Source: Oreohelix idahoensis
Lineage: Eukaryota; Mollusca; Gastropoda; Stylommatophora; Oreohelicidae
Length of the DNA stretch: 64,000 nt
NCBI GenBank assembly: GCA_024509875.1
Contig: JAMPIV010022933.1
Location: 62,001 to 126,000 of the forward strand
Direction of reading: 5' to 3'
Shown: positions 11,339-24,794 of the stretch, in pieces
How the letters are laid out: the number at the start of each line of letters is the position of its first letter
How positions within the stretch are numbered: position 1 is the first letter of the stretch
Translations under genes and position numbers: made by a program
Notes under the pieces: generated by a model
Told to the model about the DNA's origin: nothing
Databases searched by the model: none
Seen by the model: only the letters and a program-made list of their open reading frames with translations

Positions 11339-14300
11339 TTATGTGGAATCATGTGGGCATCTTGACAGAATGTCTGCCATCACATTATCTGATCCACGAA
11401 TAGCTCGCACAGAGAAATGAAAAGGTTGAAGAGCAATTGCATATCGAGTAGACCTCGAGCTCTTCAAATTCTTACTCTGTATAGCAGTAAGAGCTTTTTG
11501 GTCGGTTTCTACTATGAAATGTGCGCCTAGAAGGAATCTCTGTAGTTTGAGGATCGACCAAACCATAGCTAATAGCTCACGGTCTAAAACCGAATAATTC
11601 CTTTCTGCCGCATTAAGTTTTCTGGAAATATACATTACAGGATGCAGAGTTCCAGAGTACTCTTGCATTAGTGCCGCTCCAATCCCAGTGGATGAAGCGT
11701 CACTACGAAGAACGAATGTCTTATCTTTAGTGGGTAGCACTAAAATAGGTGGTGTTGAAAACAGTGTTTTAATCTTATCCAGAGAGCATTGGCATTCCTG
11801 AGACCAGTGGACCACATTAGGCGAACCTTTCTTTAGAAGTGTTGAAAGAGGTGCCATGATAGAGGATAGATTCTGAATGAATCTGCCATAAAATTGAATA
11901 AGACCTAACAGACTTCTCACCTGTTTTTTAGTCTTAGGGATTGAGATGTTAAGTATCTTACTAGTATTATGGTCCTCTGTCTTTAGGAAACCATGACCAA
12001 CTCGGTGGCCTAGGAAAGAAATTTCGCTAAAACCAATATAGGCTTTAGAGGGTTTCGCTGTCAGGTTGTGCTCACGCAAAGTAGACAGCAATTCATCTAA
12101 CCCTGAATAGTGATCTTCCCAAGTATCGCTGAAAAGACAGATGTCGTCTAGATATGCAATGACATCTGACCGATAAGATAGGATTCGGCGCATCATGCGT
12201 ACGAATGTAGCTGGTGCGTTCATAAGACCGAAAGGCATAAAATTCCATTGGAACAAACCTCTAGGTGTTGAAAAAGCCGTGAGAGGTTTGGCGCTTTCAG
12301 ATAAAGGAACTTACCAATATCCTTTAGACAAATCAAGTTTAGTGAAAAAATGAGATTTGGAGAGTCGAGTAAGTAGCTCTTCCAGTAAAGGCATAGGTTC
12401 GGCATCGAACTTCGTTACTTGATTCAATTTTCGATAGTCAACGCAAAGACGTATGTTATTGTCTTTTTTACGCACAATAACCATCGGCGAAGAATATGCA
12501 GAGGTGGATGGTTCGATTATTTTCAAATCTATCATCTCATCCAACTCTTTCTCGACCTGTGCTTGAAAATGTATAGGTATAGGATAAGGTCTAACCCTAA
12601 TAGGAGTATGGTCAGTTAGAACAATGTCATGTTCAATGACATGCGTTTGTCCAGGGATGTCAGTGAGTACATCCTGAAATGTTTGCAACATAGTTGAAAC
12701 TTGTCGCTGTTCTCCTAGAGACAAATCAGGAGAGACAGTAACGTTCTTCCATGATTCACTAGAATGAAGTGGGATCATTGGAAGAGGAAGATTTACATCT
12801 GAAAAACTTGTTTCCTCATCCTGTATCACGGACAGTGATGAGTAATGACCATGTTGTACTGGAGAATTGTCCGTTGCTTGGAAAATGGGTTGCAAATAAT
12901 CCGGACGTTCATGGAATTCAGTAAGCATATTGATGTGGAAGGTTTTATGCTTCCCATCAATATCGACAATATAGTCGACATCGGAAATTTTCGATATTAT
13001 ATTGTACGGACCTTTCCAAGAAATAAGTAATCTGTTTTCCCTACAAGGTAGTAATACAAATGCTTTGTCACCAGGACAAAGTTGTCGTAAGCATCTCTTC
13101 TTATTGGCAAATTGCCTTGCCTTCTGTTTCGCAAATTCAGAAGAAGAAGTTGCTAATTTGCATGCTTCGATAATTTTTTGTCTCAACGCGATGACATATT
13201 CATAGGATGACTTTGTGTCATCGTCAATATTGTCAGATGTTATGAGATCGTGAAGCAACGACATAGGGCCACGCGGACGCGCGCCAAAGACGAGTTCAAA
13301 GGGAGAAAATCCCGTATGTTCATTGGGTACCTCTCTGTAAGCGAAGAGGGCCGCAGGTAAAACTCTGTCCCAGTCTTGAGGATGATCCTCAGTTATCTTC
13401 CCCAGTAAGTTTTTAAGTGTTCTATTAAGGCGTTCGACCATACCATTAGACATTGGATGGTAGATACTACTTAAAGATCTATCTATCTGCAGAGTAGACA
13501 TTACTTGAGACATGGTATCTGATATTAGTTGGGTGCCATGGTCTGACAATACTTCTTCGGGGAACCCCAGACGAGAAAATATAAGCCAAAGAGCATCTGC
13601 AATATCAGCAGTAGTAATGCTCTTCAGAGGAATAGCCTCTGGCCAACGTGTGCACATATCAACACACGTCAAGATAAACTGATGTCCTCTGGCAGACTTG
13701 ATCTTAAATGGACCAATTATGTCTATGGCCATTTTTTGGAACGGCCGAATAGGAATGTCCGCCGCCTGAATGGGTGCAGCATGCCGTGGACCTTTGGATT
13801 TAACTTCCTGACATACTTTACAAGATCGACAATAAATCCGTATGTCCTTGTTTACCAATGGCCAAAAGAAAGCCGCAAGGACTCTTGACTTAGTACGGGA
13901 AAAACCCATGTGTCCAGCACACTGAGAGTCGTGAGCGTGCTGCAAAATTTTAACTCTCAAATTCTTGGGAACCAGGATTTGATAATGACTTGACGTAATG
14001 GAGTCTTGAACCATACGTACAAGTACGCCATTCTTCTTTGTAATCCACGATTTACGACTTGTGTCTTTATTCTGATCACCTTTAGTTGCAAGAATGAAGA
14101 ATTTCTTCAGAGTGGGATCATCTTCTTGCTGTTTTATAAACGAGTCACGAGAAATTACCAAGGGATTATCTTGGTTATGCACTTCATTATCTTCAGTAGA
14201 TGAAGTTTGAGGCATATTAAGAGCCTGAGCTCTAGTGACTACAGCGTTAGCAATCTGCATGTTTTGCCTTTCCCACGTGGAAATTTGTTGCGGAGTGCAT

Positions 14301-15116
14301 TCCTTGACTCCATGAATGCGACCGATGATGAGGTCAGCGATCGGATTCGGAAGAAGACATGCGTGTACATCTCCTGTAAAGAAAGGAGTAGCAATCCTAA
14401 TGATAGCAGTAGAGTATTTCTCTAATGTGCCGCCAAATGTTACACATTTGACTACTTGTCCAGTGGCGCGGGAAGGATCTACGAGTGACTGCCTAACACC
14501 AATTGTGGTGCATCCAGAATCAAATAGCACAGAGACTGGATTGTTATTCACTAAACCCTTATGTAAGACAAGAGAACCTCTTCCATCATGCGCGACTGAT
14601 GCTGGAAGAGCAGGAAGAGGATGGCCACAGCTTAAAGTAGACACTGTGGTTGGCTCAAATAACGTTTTGCATTGGGGGCACTGAGATGCTCTCCCAAAAT
14701 CAAAAGCGGCACATGCCATATTACTAGCATCATTATTATCTTTACTCTGTTTATAGGCTTCATGGGACTCTTGTTGTACAGAGTTTGCCTGAAAATGTGG
14801 TTTATGTCTTTTGTTTTGAGATCTACCTCGGTTATTATCACCTCTGTAGTTATTGTTACCTCTATTGTAACCCCTATTTGGGTTTGAGTCATAGTTCCCT
14901 TGGTTACCATTATCATATTCATTATAATGAGTATCTCTGTAATTATGATCTTGTTGACCCCAAGACGGATAACCCTGATAGTTTCTATAATTACTTCCTC
15001 TACGGAAATTCCTATAATTATGACCACCCCTGTGTCGAGAGCTATCAGGTCGTCTCCAGTTCTTTGAAGAAGAACCCTGAAATGATTGGTTACCTTGGTT
15101 TTGATAACTATTATGG
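11339..15116 (-). pseudogene. pol: pol of element 1: protease-integrase-RT-RNase H
   Basis: In reading order: an Arg/Asn/Tyr-rich linker; a CPQC...SCGH motif; an aspartic protease with LFDSGC (near 14520) and LIIGR; an integrase with an HHCC-like zinc region (HDSQCAGH ... CRSCKVC); the DDE triad AIDIIGPF, SDHGTQ and MVERLN, the last two acidic residues 35 apart; a GPY/F-like WKGPY module; then reverse transcriptase with KLDLSKGYW and catalytic YLDD (12143-12154); and RNase H with SDASSTGIGAA, ending ADILSRCP. Integrase therefore precedes reverse transcriptase. The frame is continuous except for one stop at 12311-12313, where the sister element has a glutamine codon. Otherwise about 95% or more of residues match element 2 by eye. 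Confidence 0.93.
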
Positions 15117-16257
15117 TTACCTTTTTTTATCAAATCTGTTTTGAGGTCCCTGAAATCTGTGTGAATAATTGGGATTGTATGGTGTTGCTGAAGCAACTGG
15201 CATACTCTCCTTAATCTTAGTGTTGCCAAAAGTCACGTCGGGGTGTGCAGTGACATATTGGGAACAATATTCTTCCATTTCTTTTAGAGATTTGGGTTTA
15301 CGCTCATGTATAAATTCGAGGAAGGGTTTGTTAACACATGACATAATCTTATCTCTGAGCAACAAATCCATAAGTCCTTCATACGTTTTTTCTGTTTTGG
15401 AAAGCTCAATCCAACGATCAACTGTGAGACGTGCCTTTGCAGTGAATTCTGAGAATTCTACACCCGTCTCAGGCACCATCGTTTTAAATAAAAGGCGATA
15501 GCCTTCCTCACTTAGCTGATATTTTTTTATCAAAGCAGCCCTAATGACATCATAATTATCCTTATCTGCTTCTGCTACAAGGCATAATCTAGTCAAAGAT
15601 TCACCTTTCAAGTTTTCTGCTAATTGATTAGCGTATTGTGATTTATCCACATTATGTGTACGACAAGAACGTTCAAATCTATCCAGCCAGAATGTAATAT
15701 CGTCACTGGACTGATTGAACGGTGGAACCTTAACCTTGTAAGTAGAAGGTTTACCATTACCACTAGATGCCTGATTAACATTACTCATACTTGTCAATCT
15801 CAATTTCTCCAACTCAAATTCATGTTCTCTTATTGCTTTTTTTTCTTCAGCCTCTCTGTCTAATCTTTTTTGTTCAGCAGCAGCTTCTCTTTCTAATTTT
15901 TTTTGTTCAGCTTCCCTGTCTAATCTTTTTTGTTCAGCTTCACTGTCTAATCTTTTTTTGTTCAGCTTCACTGTCTAATCTTTTTTGTTCAGCAGCAGCT
16001 TCTCTTTCTAATTTTTTTTGTTCAGCTTCAAATCTCCTTTCCTCCACCTGCATCTGCAATTTCTTTTGTTCAGCAGCAGCCTCAGCTTCTCTTTCTAATC
16101 TTTTCTCTTCAGCCATAGCTTTTCTTTCTTCTGCAGCAGCTTTTTTCTCTTCTGCAGCTAATGCTTTGTCATATTGAGCAACAGCCCATTGTTCTAATTG
16201 TTGACCAGTCTTATCAAGGGCTTTCCCTTGTGTAATGAAGTATTCTAATGTAGACAT
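15117..16257 (-). pseudogene. gag: gag of element 1, two frameshifts
   Basis: The first ATG in context gives MSTLEYF at 16257, matching the start of the sister gag. A long charged region follows with repeated AEQKRLEREAE-like units (predicted coiled coil), then a globular capsid-like part (ITFWLDRFERS ... NLKGESLTRLCLVAEADKDNYDVI ... LLRDKIMS). Two one-base expansions break the frame, in a T7 run at 15953-15959 and a T7 run at 15122-15128, where element 2 keeps six. The gag frame is fused with the protease frame in the sister copy, so no programmed frameshift is implied. Confidence 0.9.
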
Positions 16258-17349
16258 GATGTCTAACAATAATACTAATCACCTGAACCAATAATAATAC
16301 CACAAGTTCTTAATGACTTGATTAATCAGTATACTATCCCAATATCTGTGGGTCACAAGCCTTAATAAGGTCTTGTATAATAGTAATAATAATCAGGTAC
16401 TGGTTTATACCATAATCCAAGTGCAGTGCACAGGCAATTGTGTCTTATGAAATATACCTATATAAAACATATGTCAACCAACAGAATACATAAAGTACAA
16501 ATAGGACTGACAATACAAGAACGTTTGCAGAAATCAAAATAAATCAAATAGGGAAATCAATGAAAATAATCACTGAATCTGCAAAGAATAACAACACAAA
16601 TGACGTCACAGTATATGAATATAAATTGTGAATAGAACAGAAAGATAGAAAAGGTTAGACCAACAAATTACAAACAAATCAAAACAAAACTAAAGAACAA
16701 AGAAATATTACAAAAATAACAATAATTACAGTCTTCACAGCTAACACAAAAGCAACAGTTGTCGCAGCAAATTTTCAATCAAGAAAATTGCACCTATAGA
16801 AAACGCCCACAACGGACCCTCTATGACGTGGGATATTCTGTTGTGAGGACGCCGCCCAACCTTAAACACAACCCGCTGACATAGAAACTAACATACTATA
16901 CAAACAAATAACATGTAAACATAAATATATATAAATTATGTGTATGATAGTACGTGTTGCAAAATAGGCTCAGTTTTACAGTAATGGCAAAGTTATTTTT
17001 ATGAAAATAAACAAACTGCCACTTTATTCAATTAAACATTCTGGCCTTAAATATTAAAGTTCATATATAGAAAACAAGAAGATCCATCGATGAAAATAGG
17101 ACTTCTTAGTTCACTAATACTGTCTTCCTGTTAATATTGACAAGAATTGATCCAACTGTTCTGTGAAACTCTGTAATGTCTAATGTAAAAATGTCAACAA
17201 CGCTGACCTACATACTGCATTCACTTGACAGGTCACGTGACAAAGTGTTGACAAATAGCAAACCAATACTGCAAGTATGTCGTATCAGCCACAGGAAACG
17301 GTCTGGTATCGGTAATCTGTTGACTTCTGAACTTCTGCGAGGTCAAACC
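16258..17349 (-). other. 5' leader of element 1
   Basis: Non-coding AT-rich leader between primer-binding site and gag. Parts align with the leader of element 2, for example the 'gtgacgtcatttctgttgtt' region at 47092-47111, which allows the SINE at 47137 to be recognised as absent here. Confidence 0.7.
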
Positions 17350-17367
17350 CAGAAAGCTGGTCCACCA
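17350..17367 (-). promoter_or_regulatory. Primer-binding site candidate, element 1
   Basis: Two bases beyond the 5' LTR the minus strand reads TGGTGGACCAGCTTTCTG. It begins TGG, as expected for pairing with a tRNA 3' CCA. The corresponding place in element 2 reads TGGTAGGCCAGTTTCC. The tRNA species is not assigned. Confidence 0.5.
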
Positions 17368-17369
17368 GT

Positions 17370-19037
<1,668 letters not shown>

Positions 19038-19522
19038 TCACTTAAAATTAAGTTAAAACAATGACAAAAACTACTGTCTCACTGTCTCACGTTTGTAAAA
19101 TTTGGGTAAAGAATCGACACTATTACTTCCGGGACATTAGACGTTCACAGATAGTGTGGAAGATCAAACAAGTCATATTTTTGATGAAATATTCAACGGC
19201 ACAACTATAATCCCATAGTCATCATAATGAAGACTATTGTGTAAAAATATTGAATTTTGGTCAAACGAAATACCATAGATTTTCACACACGCCAGTCCAA
19301 GCAGACAGCACGCCAGTGGCGCGCAAGAAATACGGCAGAGATTGTCTCACACAGTTCATGTTGTATAGTATAGCGTTGAATTAATTTCACAACTTTTGAC
19401 TTGTCTTTTACACTGTTGACATATGTATCTTTTTTCCGCCATTACTCAATTTTTTTCGCGTACCCCTGAACGTTCTGTCGCGTACCCCCAGGGGTACGCG
19501 TACCACAGGTTGGGAACCGCTG

Positions 19523-20029
19523 GAATACATGAATAAACAGAATACCTTTTACACATATTTATGATGCTACCCTTGCCTTTGCCATTATGGAGTGCCAAGT
19601 CTCTGATTCCAATATAATATTAAAATTTACTACTATCACAACCTCTATTTAGCAATGGTGGGGGCAAGGTGCTAGCTGGCTAACCCCTCACCGCAAGGGC
19701 ATTACCATTGTTGTAAAGATTTCACTGCGACACATAATATGGCTCAAGTCCACTAAAGTATGACTGTACAACAATGGGTGATATAAGAAATTAACACTTA
19801 CTATCAGCTCACGTCCCTTTATTACCAAGACAAAACTTGGCCACACTCGGCCGAATGAAATAAAAAAATGTATTTGTAGAACTACCACCAAAATGCATAT
19901 AAATATAAGTGCAGATGTACACCAGGTAAGATGGCTACCCAACCTTCTATCGAGCGACAACCAAAATTGTACTGTCGAACTGACAGTCAACCTAAGAATT
20001 TACAAACATACTCATTATGCATAGAACTT
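19523..20029. other. Flank between hAT and LINE; short open frame
   Basis: No recognised gene. A plus-strand ATG frame from 19931 (starts MATQPSIERQ) runs open up to the LINE target site. If the LINE insertion and one target copy are ignored, the frame continues for about 29 more codons to a stop near 23451, about 62 codons in total. It could be chance or a fragment of an unknown repeat protein. Confidence 0.35.
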
Positions 20030-23000
20030 CTTCTTCTTCTTCTTCGATCCTTAACCACCGACCGTCAAAGCAGTCAGTGGCCTTCACGCCTAGTGGCGTC
20101 TTGTAGGGCAACAACAAATTGATTCCACTTTGCACGGTCGGTGGCCATCCTTCGTACAGTGCCCCAACTCTGGTTCATTCTTTGCATCTCAGCCTCCACA
20201 GTCCTCCGCCAAGTTGTTTTTGGTCGGCCTCTCTTTCGCTTTCCTTCAGGGGTCCAAAGCATAGCTGTTCTTGTGATGGCATCGGGGGCTCTTCTGAGGA
20301 CATGACCAACCCAGCTCCAGCGTCTGCCAGCTATGATGGTGTGCATGTCCTCTTGCTTGCTACGAGTAAGCAGATCTTGGTTGGTGATGGTATTCGGCCA
20401 AAAGATGCGGTGAATTTTTCTTAGGCATGTTGTGTGAAAAGAGGACAATTTTGACATTTCCTTCTCTGTGACTCTCCAGCATTCCGCACCATAGAGAAGC
20501 ACAGAAAGCACGCAACTCTGGTATAATCTTAATTTTGTGCTTGTGCTGTATTGGGGGGACTTCCAGATGTTATTTAGGCTAAAGAAGGCTGTTCTTGCCT
20601 TATTCATTCTGATGTTGATGTCTTTGCCTGCCCCACCGTCTGGTGTTACTATGCTTCCTAGGTATGTGAAGGTATCTGTCTGTACCAATTGCTGATTCCT
20701 TACTGATATGGGCTCAGGGTTGCTCACATTGAGCGTCATGACCTCAGACTTCTTTAAATTGATGTTCAAGCCCACCTGCTGGCTAAATTTATTAAGTCTA
20801 TCCGTTTTTTCCTGGATGTGTTGATGTGAATGTGCCAGCAGTGCAATGTCATCTGCATATTCCAGATCTTCCAATGTAGAAAATGTAGTCCATCTTATTC
20901 CTCTTGGACTGCCCTCTGTTGTCTGGCGCATCACCCAGTCTATGACTGTTAAAAAAAGAGTGGTTGATAAGGGGCATCCCTGTCGTACTCCTGTCTTCAC
21001 CTCGAAGGTTAGGTTGCTCTGCCCAACACTACACGTAAAGTTGGCATAGAGGCTTTTTATGATTGCCACTATGCAGCTTGGAATTCCATAAGCCCTCAGT
21101 ATTTTCCATAAACTGTCCCTATGTATGCTGTCAAAAGCCTTTTCAAAATCAACAAAATTTATGTAAAGCTGTCTTTGCCATTCTGAGCACTGCTCTATAA
21201 TGTTCCTGAGAGTGAATATATGGTCTACACATCTTCTGTTCTTTCTAAATCCTGCTTGTTCTTTCCTCAGTTTGTAGTCTACTGCCTTTGAAATTCTCTG
21301 TATAATTATCCTGCCTAGTATTTTTCTGGGAACTGAGAGAAGAGTGATTCCTATCCAATTATTGCAGTCTGCAAGATCTCCCTTTTTGGGCAATTTGACA
21401 ATTATTCCTTTGTTCCACTCTGATGGTGTTGTCCCCGTTTTCCACACTTGTGCAAATAGTGGTTCTAATAGTTCTGCTGCTGGCTCAGGGTCTGTCTTAA
21501 ATAGCTCTGCATTTAAGTTATCATGGCCCGGAGCTTTACCGTTCTTTAACCCTTTGATTGCTGTGATGATTTCTTCTTTTCGTGGAATGTCTGTATTTAC
21601 ATCTAGATCGTTTTCAGCCTCAGGAACATTCAATTGTGTCTCTGGTATTTCCTTGTTCAGAGTTTCTCTGAAGTGCTCTGCCCATCTTGTTTCCTGTCCC
21701 TCTGCTGTCTTGATGAGATTTCCTTGCTTATCTCTTGCTAATGTAATATTGTTTACACCTTGTTTTCCGCTGATGAATTTAGTTATTTTGTATACTGTGC
21801 TTTGTTCATTTCTCAGTGCTGCCTCTTCTGCCTGTTTTGCAAGATCGTCTAGGAAATTCCTTTTGTTGGCTCGGGTTTGGCGTTTAACTTTCCTGTCCAG
21901 CTGGCTGTACTGTTCGCTATATAGTTGCTTTAACCTGGGGGACTTCGCTTCTGTTTTCTTTCTTTTCATTTCCTTTCTCATCTTTATGGTGTTTAGTGTT
22001 TCTGGTGTTATCCAGTCTTGCTTCTTCCTTTCCTGGAATCCTAAGCATGATTTGCTACTTTCCTTATATACTGTTGAAATGGTGTTGAAATTCTGGTCTA
22101 TATCATCAGTCAATGTCTTTTCCTGGCTTTTGGCAAATTGATATCGTTTCTTAATGTCGGCCGCAAAAGCTTTTCTGGTAAGGGGGTCCTTCAATTTGCT
22201 GATGTCAAACCTTTTCTGTGTAGTTACAGTTGGTCCAGCCCTTCTTAGTTTCACTTTCAGTTTTGCTACTACTAAATGGTGATCACTTCCCACATCTGCA
22301 CCTCTTCTTACCTTCACATCTTGTAATGCATGTCTCCATCTACCGTTAACCATGATGTGGTCTATCTGGTTTCTGTCCCGACCATTTGGTGATTCCCATG
22401 TTAACATGTGAATTTCCTTATGTGGGAAAAGTGTTCCTCCAATGACCAGGTTGTTAATGCTACAGAAACTTATTAGCTTATCCCCATTTTCGTTTGCTGT
22501 TCCGCTGCCGCATTTCCCCATTGTTCTTTCATTATATGTATTGTGTGTACCAACTTTCGCATTGAGGTCTCCCATTACTATAACAAGATCATATCTAGGT
22601 GTGTCTTCCATTTCTTTCTGCAGTTGTTGATAGAATTCATCCTTGACCTCCTCATCGCTATCATTCGTTGGTGCGTAGCATTGTATTATTGTAGTGTTGG
22701 TGAATCTCCCTCTCAATCTCAATCGTATCAGTCTGTTGTTGATGGGTTTCCATTCCAGTAATGTCCTTTCTATCCCTTTCTGTAGAATAATGGCTACGCC
22801 TTCACTGTGCTGTCCATCCTCTCTTCCAGAGTAAAGTACTGTTTCTCCTGTTGCTGTTTTAACTTTTCCTGCCCCTGTCCATCTGCTCTCACTTATCCCC
22901 AGGATGTGTAACCTATAGTTTCTCATTTCTGCCGTGACCTGTCTTAGTTTACCTGTCTCGTACATTGTCCTGACATTCCAAAATCCTATTCTTGTATCCT

Positions 23001-23350
23001 GTTTTGCGGTCAGGACATCCGTTTTCATGTCAGTGGCTTCCTTTCGGCTTTCACCACTGACAGTCATACGAGCCACAGACTCCGAATGTCCATCCCGCAG
23101 CAAAGTTTGTTCATTTGATGTTGTTTCCGTAACTTCATTATTCTTTTGCATAGACAGGGGTGTCAGCCCTATGCTAAAACCCCCAACCTGGAGGACCAGG
23201 GTACCAGCTTTTGTCTGACCCCTACCCACACAGACCAGTCCAGCTTGGTTGAACCTACCAGGAGTAAAACTCCCACTGGCATAGCTCTGGGGATTGTCAG
23301 GGTACGCAAGCTGCCATACCGCTACAATGTATAGGTACCATTGATGGCAG
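20030..23350 (-). mobile_element. Full non-LTR retrotransposon (LINE) with (GAA)n tail
   Basis: Bounded by an exact 13-bp duplication, 'atgcatagaactt', at 20017-20029 and 23351-23363. On the minus strand it has a roughly 200-bp 5' leader, one long open frame and a short 3' region ending in (GAA)n. A short-tandem-repeat tail and a single APE-RT frame are typical of RTE-like and related clades, but I do not assign a clade. The 5' leader phrase 'agtgggagttttactcctgg' has a diverged counterpart at about 55830, at the start of another LINE. Confidence 0.95.
20074..23151 (-). CDS. LINE polyprotein: AP endonuclease and reverse transcriptase
   Basis: Intact 1025-codon frame counted from the first ATG inside the element (23151); an open stretch upstream lacks an ATG and runs into flanking DNA. 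Residues about 55-300 form an AP-like endonuclease with FWNVRTM, GISESRW, MGDLNAKVG (about 192-200), NQIDHIMV and the terminal SDHH (about 289-292). Residues about 575-800 form the reverse transcriptase with KNGKAPGHD, LPKKGDLADCNNW, FRKNRRCVDH, FVDFEKAFD, GVRQGCPLS and catalytic YADD (about 765-768). The C-terminal part has GHVLRR and KRGRPKTTWRR. One oddity is IGIT where relatives usually have RGIT. Proteins of this kind are often labelled craniofacial development protein 2-like. It would nick target DNA and prime reverse transcription there. Confidence 0.93.
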   Translation of the reverse strand: MQKNNEVTETTSNEQTLLRDGHSESVARMTVSGESRKEATDMKTDVLTAKQDTRIGFWNVRTMYETGKLRQVTAEMRNYRLHILGISESRWTGAGKVKTATGETVLYSGREDGQHSEGVAIILQKGIERTLLEWKPINNRLIRLRLRGRFTNTTIIQCYAPTNDSDEEVKDEFYQQLQKEMEDTPRYDLVIVMGDLNAKVGTHNTYNERTMGKCGSGTANENGDKLISFCSINNLVIGGTLFPHKEIHMLTWESPNGRDRNQIDHIMVNGRWRHALQDVKVRRGADVGSDHHLVVAKLKVKLRRAGPTVTTQKRFDISKLKDPLTRKAFAADIKKRYQFAKSQEKTLTDDIDQNFNTISTVYKESSKSCLGFQERKKQDWITPETLNTIKMRKEMKRKKTEAKSPRLKQLYSEQYSQLDRKVKRQTRANKRNFLDDLAKQAEEAALRNEQSTVYKITKFISGKQGVNNITLARDKQGNLIKTAEGQETRWAEHFRETLNKEIPETQLNVPEAENDLDVNTDIPRKEEIITAIKGLKNGKAPGHDNLNAELFKTDPEPAAELLEPLFAQVWKTGTTPSEWNKGIIVKLPKKGDLADCNNWIGITLLSVPRKILGRIIIQRISKAVDYKLRKEQAGFRKNRRCVDHIFTLRNIIEQCSEWQRQLYINFVDFEKAFDSIHRDSLWKILRAYGIPSCIVAIIKSLYANFTCSVGQSNLTFEVKTGVRQGCPLSTTLFLTVIDWVMRQTTEGSPRGIRWTTFSTLEDLEYADDIALLAHSHQHIQEKTDRLNKFSQQVGLNINLKKSEVMTLNVSNPEPISVRNQQLVQTDTFTYLGSIVTPDGGAGKDINIRMNKARTAFFSLNNIWKSPQYSTSTKLRLYQSCVLSVLLYGAECWRVTEKEMSKLSSFHTTCLRKIHRIFWPNTITNQDLLTRSKQEDMHTIIAGRRWSWVGHVLRRAPDAITRTAMLWTPEGKRKRGRPKTTWRRTVEAEMQRMNQSWGTVRRMATDRAKWNQFVVALQDATRREGH

Positions 23351-23363
23351 ATGCATAGAACTT

Positions 23364-24790
23364 GCAATGAGGAAAACAATCACCTCCCTAGAAAAACTAA
23401 CACTAGGAAAAGACTTATATGGCGGGCACTGTATCATATACTCAAAAGAATAAAAGCAGCCTCAGGCTGGCGAAAATCTGCGTCCACACAGGACCGCAGC
23501 CGAGACTCTAATACCCTCTTTATTTTTTTGCCTCGCGAATTTTTCGCTGGTCACAAGACACAGCCGTTCGGCTATTTCCGTCGGCTTCCGCCCGGCTTGT
23601 CTTGTCACTAACAAGCAAGCAAACACAAAATAGCGATGTCACAACTACTCCATGTGTCCATCCTGATAAGCACTGGTAAGCATCCAATTATTTTTTTTCA
23701 AATTTACAACGAAAGTGCAGTTCAGTTCTCCGGTCTGATCCTGACACAATTCTATTAAAATAAAACTGTAATTAAACAAATTAATTAATCATAAAATCTA
23801 CATACCCTCTTAGGATAGATGTTAAGCACAGACTAGACTTGATTTGGTGAAGCGGAACTGCACGGCAACACAAATAGCAAAGTTATAGCATTGGCAAGCT
23901 TCCATCTTCAGTCTATCTCTGGCTTCTGATGCGTGAGTGTGCGTTTTGAAAAAAAACTGCTGTCTCTTTTTATAGGCTCGCATCCGGCGTATCGGAGAGC
24001 AGCGTTTTTTCAGTCTGTCTTCCTTCTAACACTTTTACCAGTTTCGAGTGAAGTGTGCGAGATGCATTTCAAACATCTTCGTCTTGCATCCTAATTCGTT
24101 TATTCATAACTTTCTGATATATCTCCTTTTATTTCCCAGACTTTGTGCTTTCTCTCCATATGCATTTGGCAATAATTGGTTCTGATATACATTATTTACA
24201 AATTTTTAACATCTATTGACTCAGTAACTTTCGATGTGCTGGCTCTGTTAATCTCAATTTCCTCCATGAGTACTCCTTCTATCCATTATTCCTTTGGCCA
24301 GGATATAGTTGGAGTTATCCTTTGAAAAGTGAACTAACTTTCATCCCTTTCTGACAATGCATTCGCTTCTACGATGCCTAAACCCATCTTCGATTTTGTA
24401 CATTTTTCCTCTATAATAAAACGCCATGACATTATCCATCGACTTTCCGCGAGCTCGTGGATTCTGATTGGCTGACCCAATTCCGTTCTTTTTAGTAATA
24501 CTAGGCATGTATTTACAAATCTCGCTACAATCCTTACCCCTTATTACTGCGTCTCTGAACTCTTTTTTAAGGCCGAAACGAATACATGGCCCACTGTTTT
24601 TCGTTTCAACCGGCAAAAGGCTCAGCTTTGATTTGTGCAGTTGCTATTGGCCGTTTCAGGATTCAAACGTAGGGAATTCAAACGTCCACTGAATAGATAA
24701 AGATATATAACATGTTCGTTTAGTCATTACCCTTCAGCCCCCCCCCCCCCCCCCCCCCGAAGCATAAGATCACCATTTTCACGACAAGTC
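23364..24790. other. Intergenic, no gene recognised
   Basis: Includes a moderately GC-rich patch near 23460-23600 and a poly(C) run near 24740. Open frames are short and without domains. Confidence 0.5.
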
Positions 24791-24794
24791 ATAC

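Noticed and set aside
12311..12313. Programmed stop readthrough between pol parts
   Set aside because: The sister element has a sense codon here and the stop falls inside the RT domain, so it is a disabling mutation.
20119..23334. Plus-strand open frames across the 20-23 kb region
   Set aside because: Shadows antisense to the intact LINE frame.
24341..24616. 91-codon minus-strand frame
   Set aside because: No recognised domain and no conserved neighbour; not distinguishable from chance.
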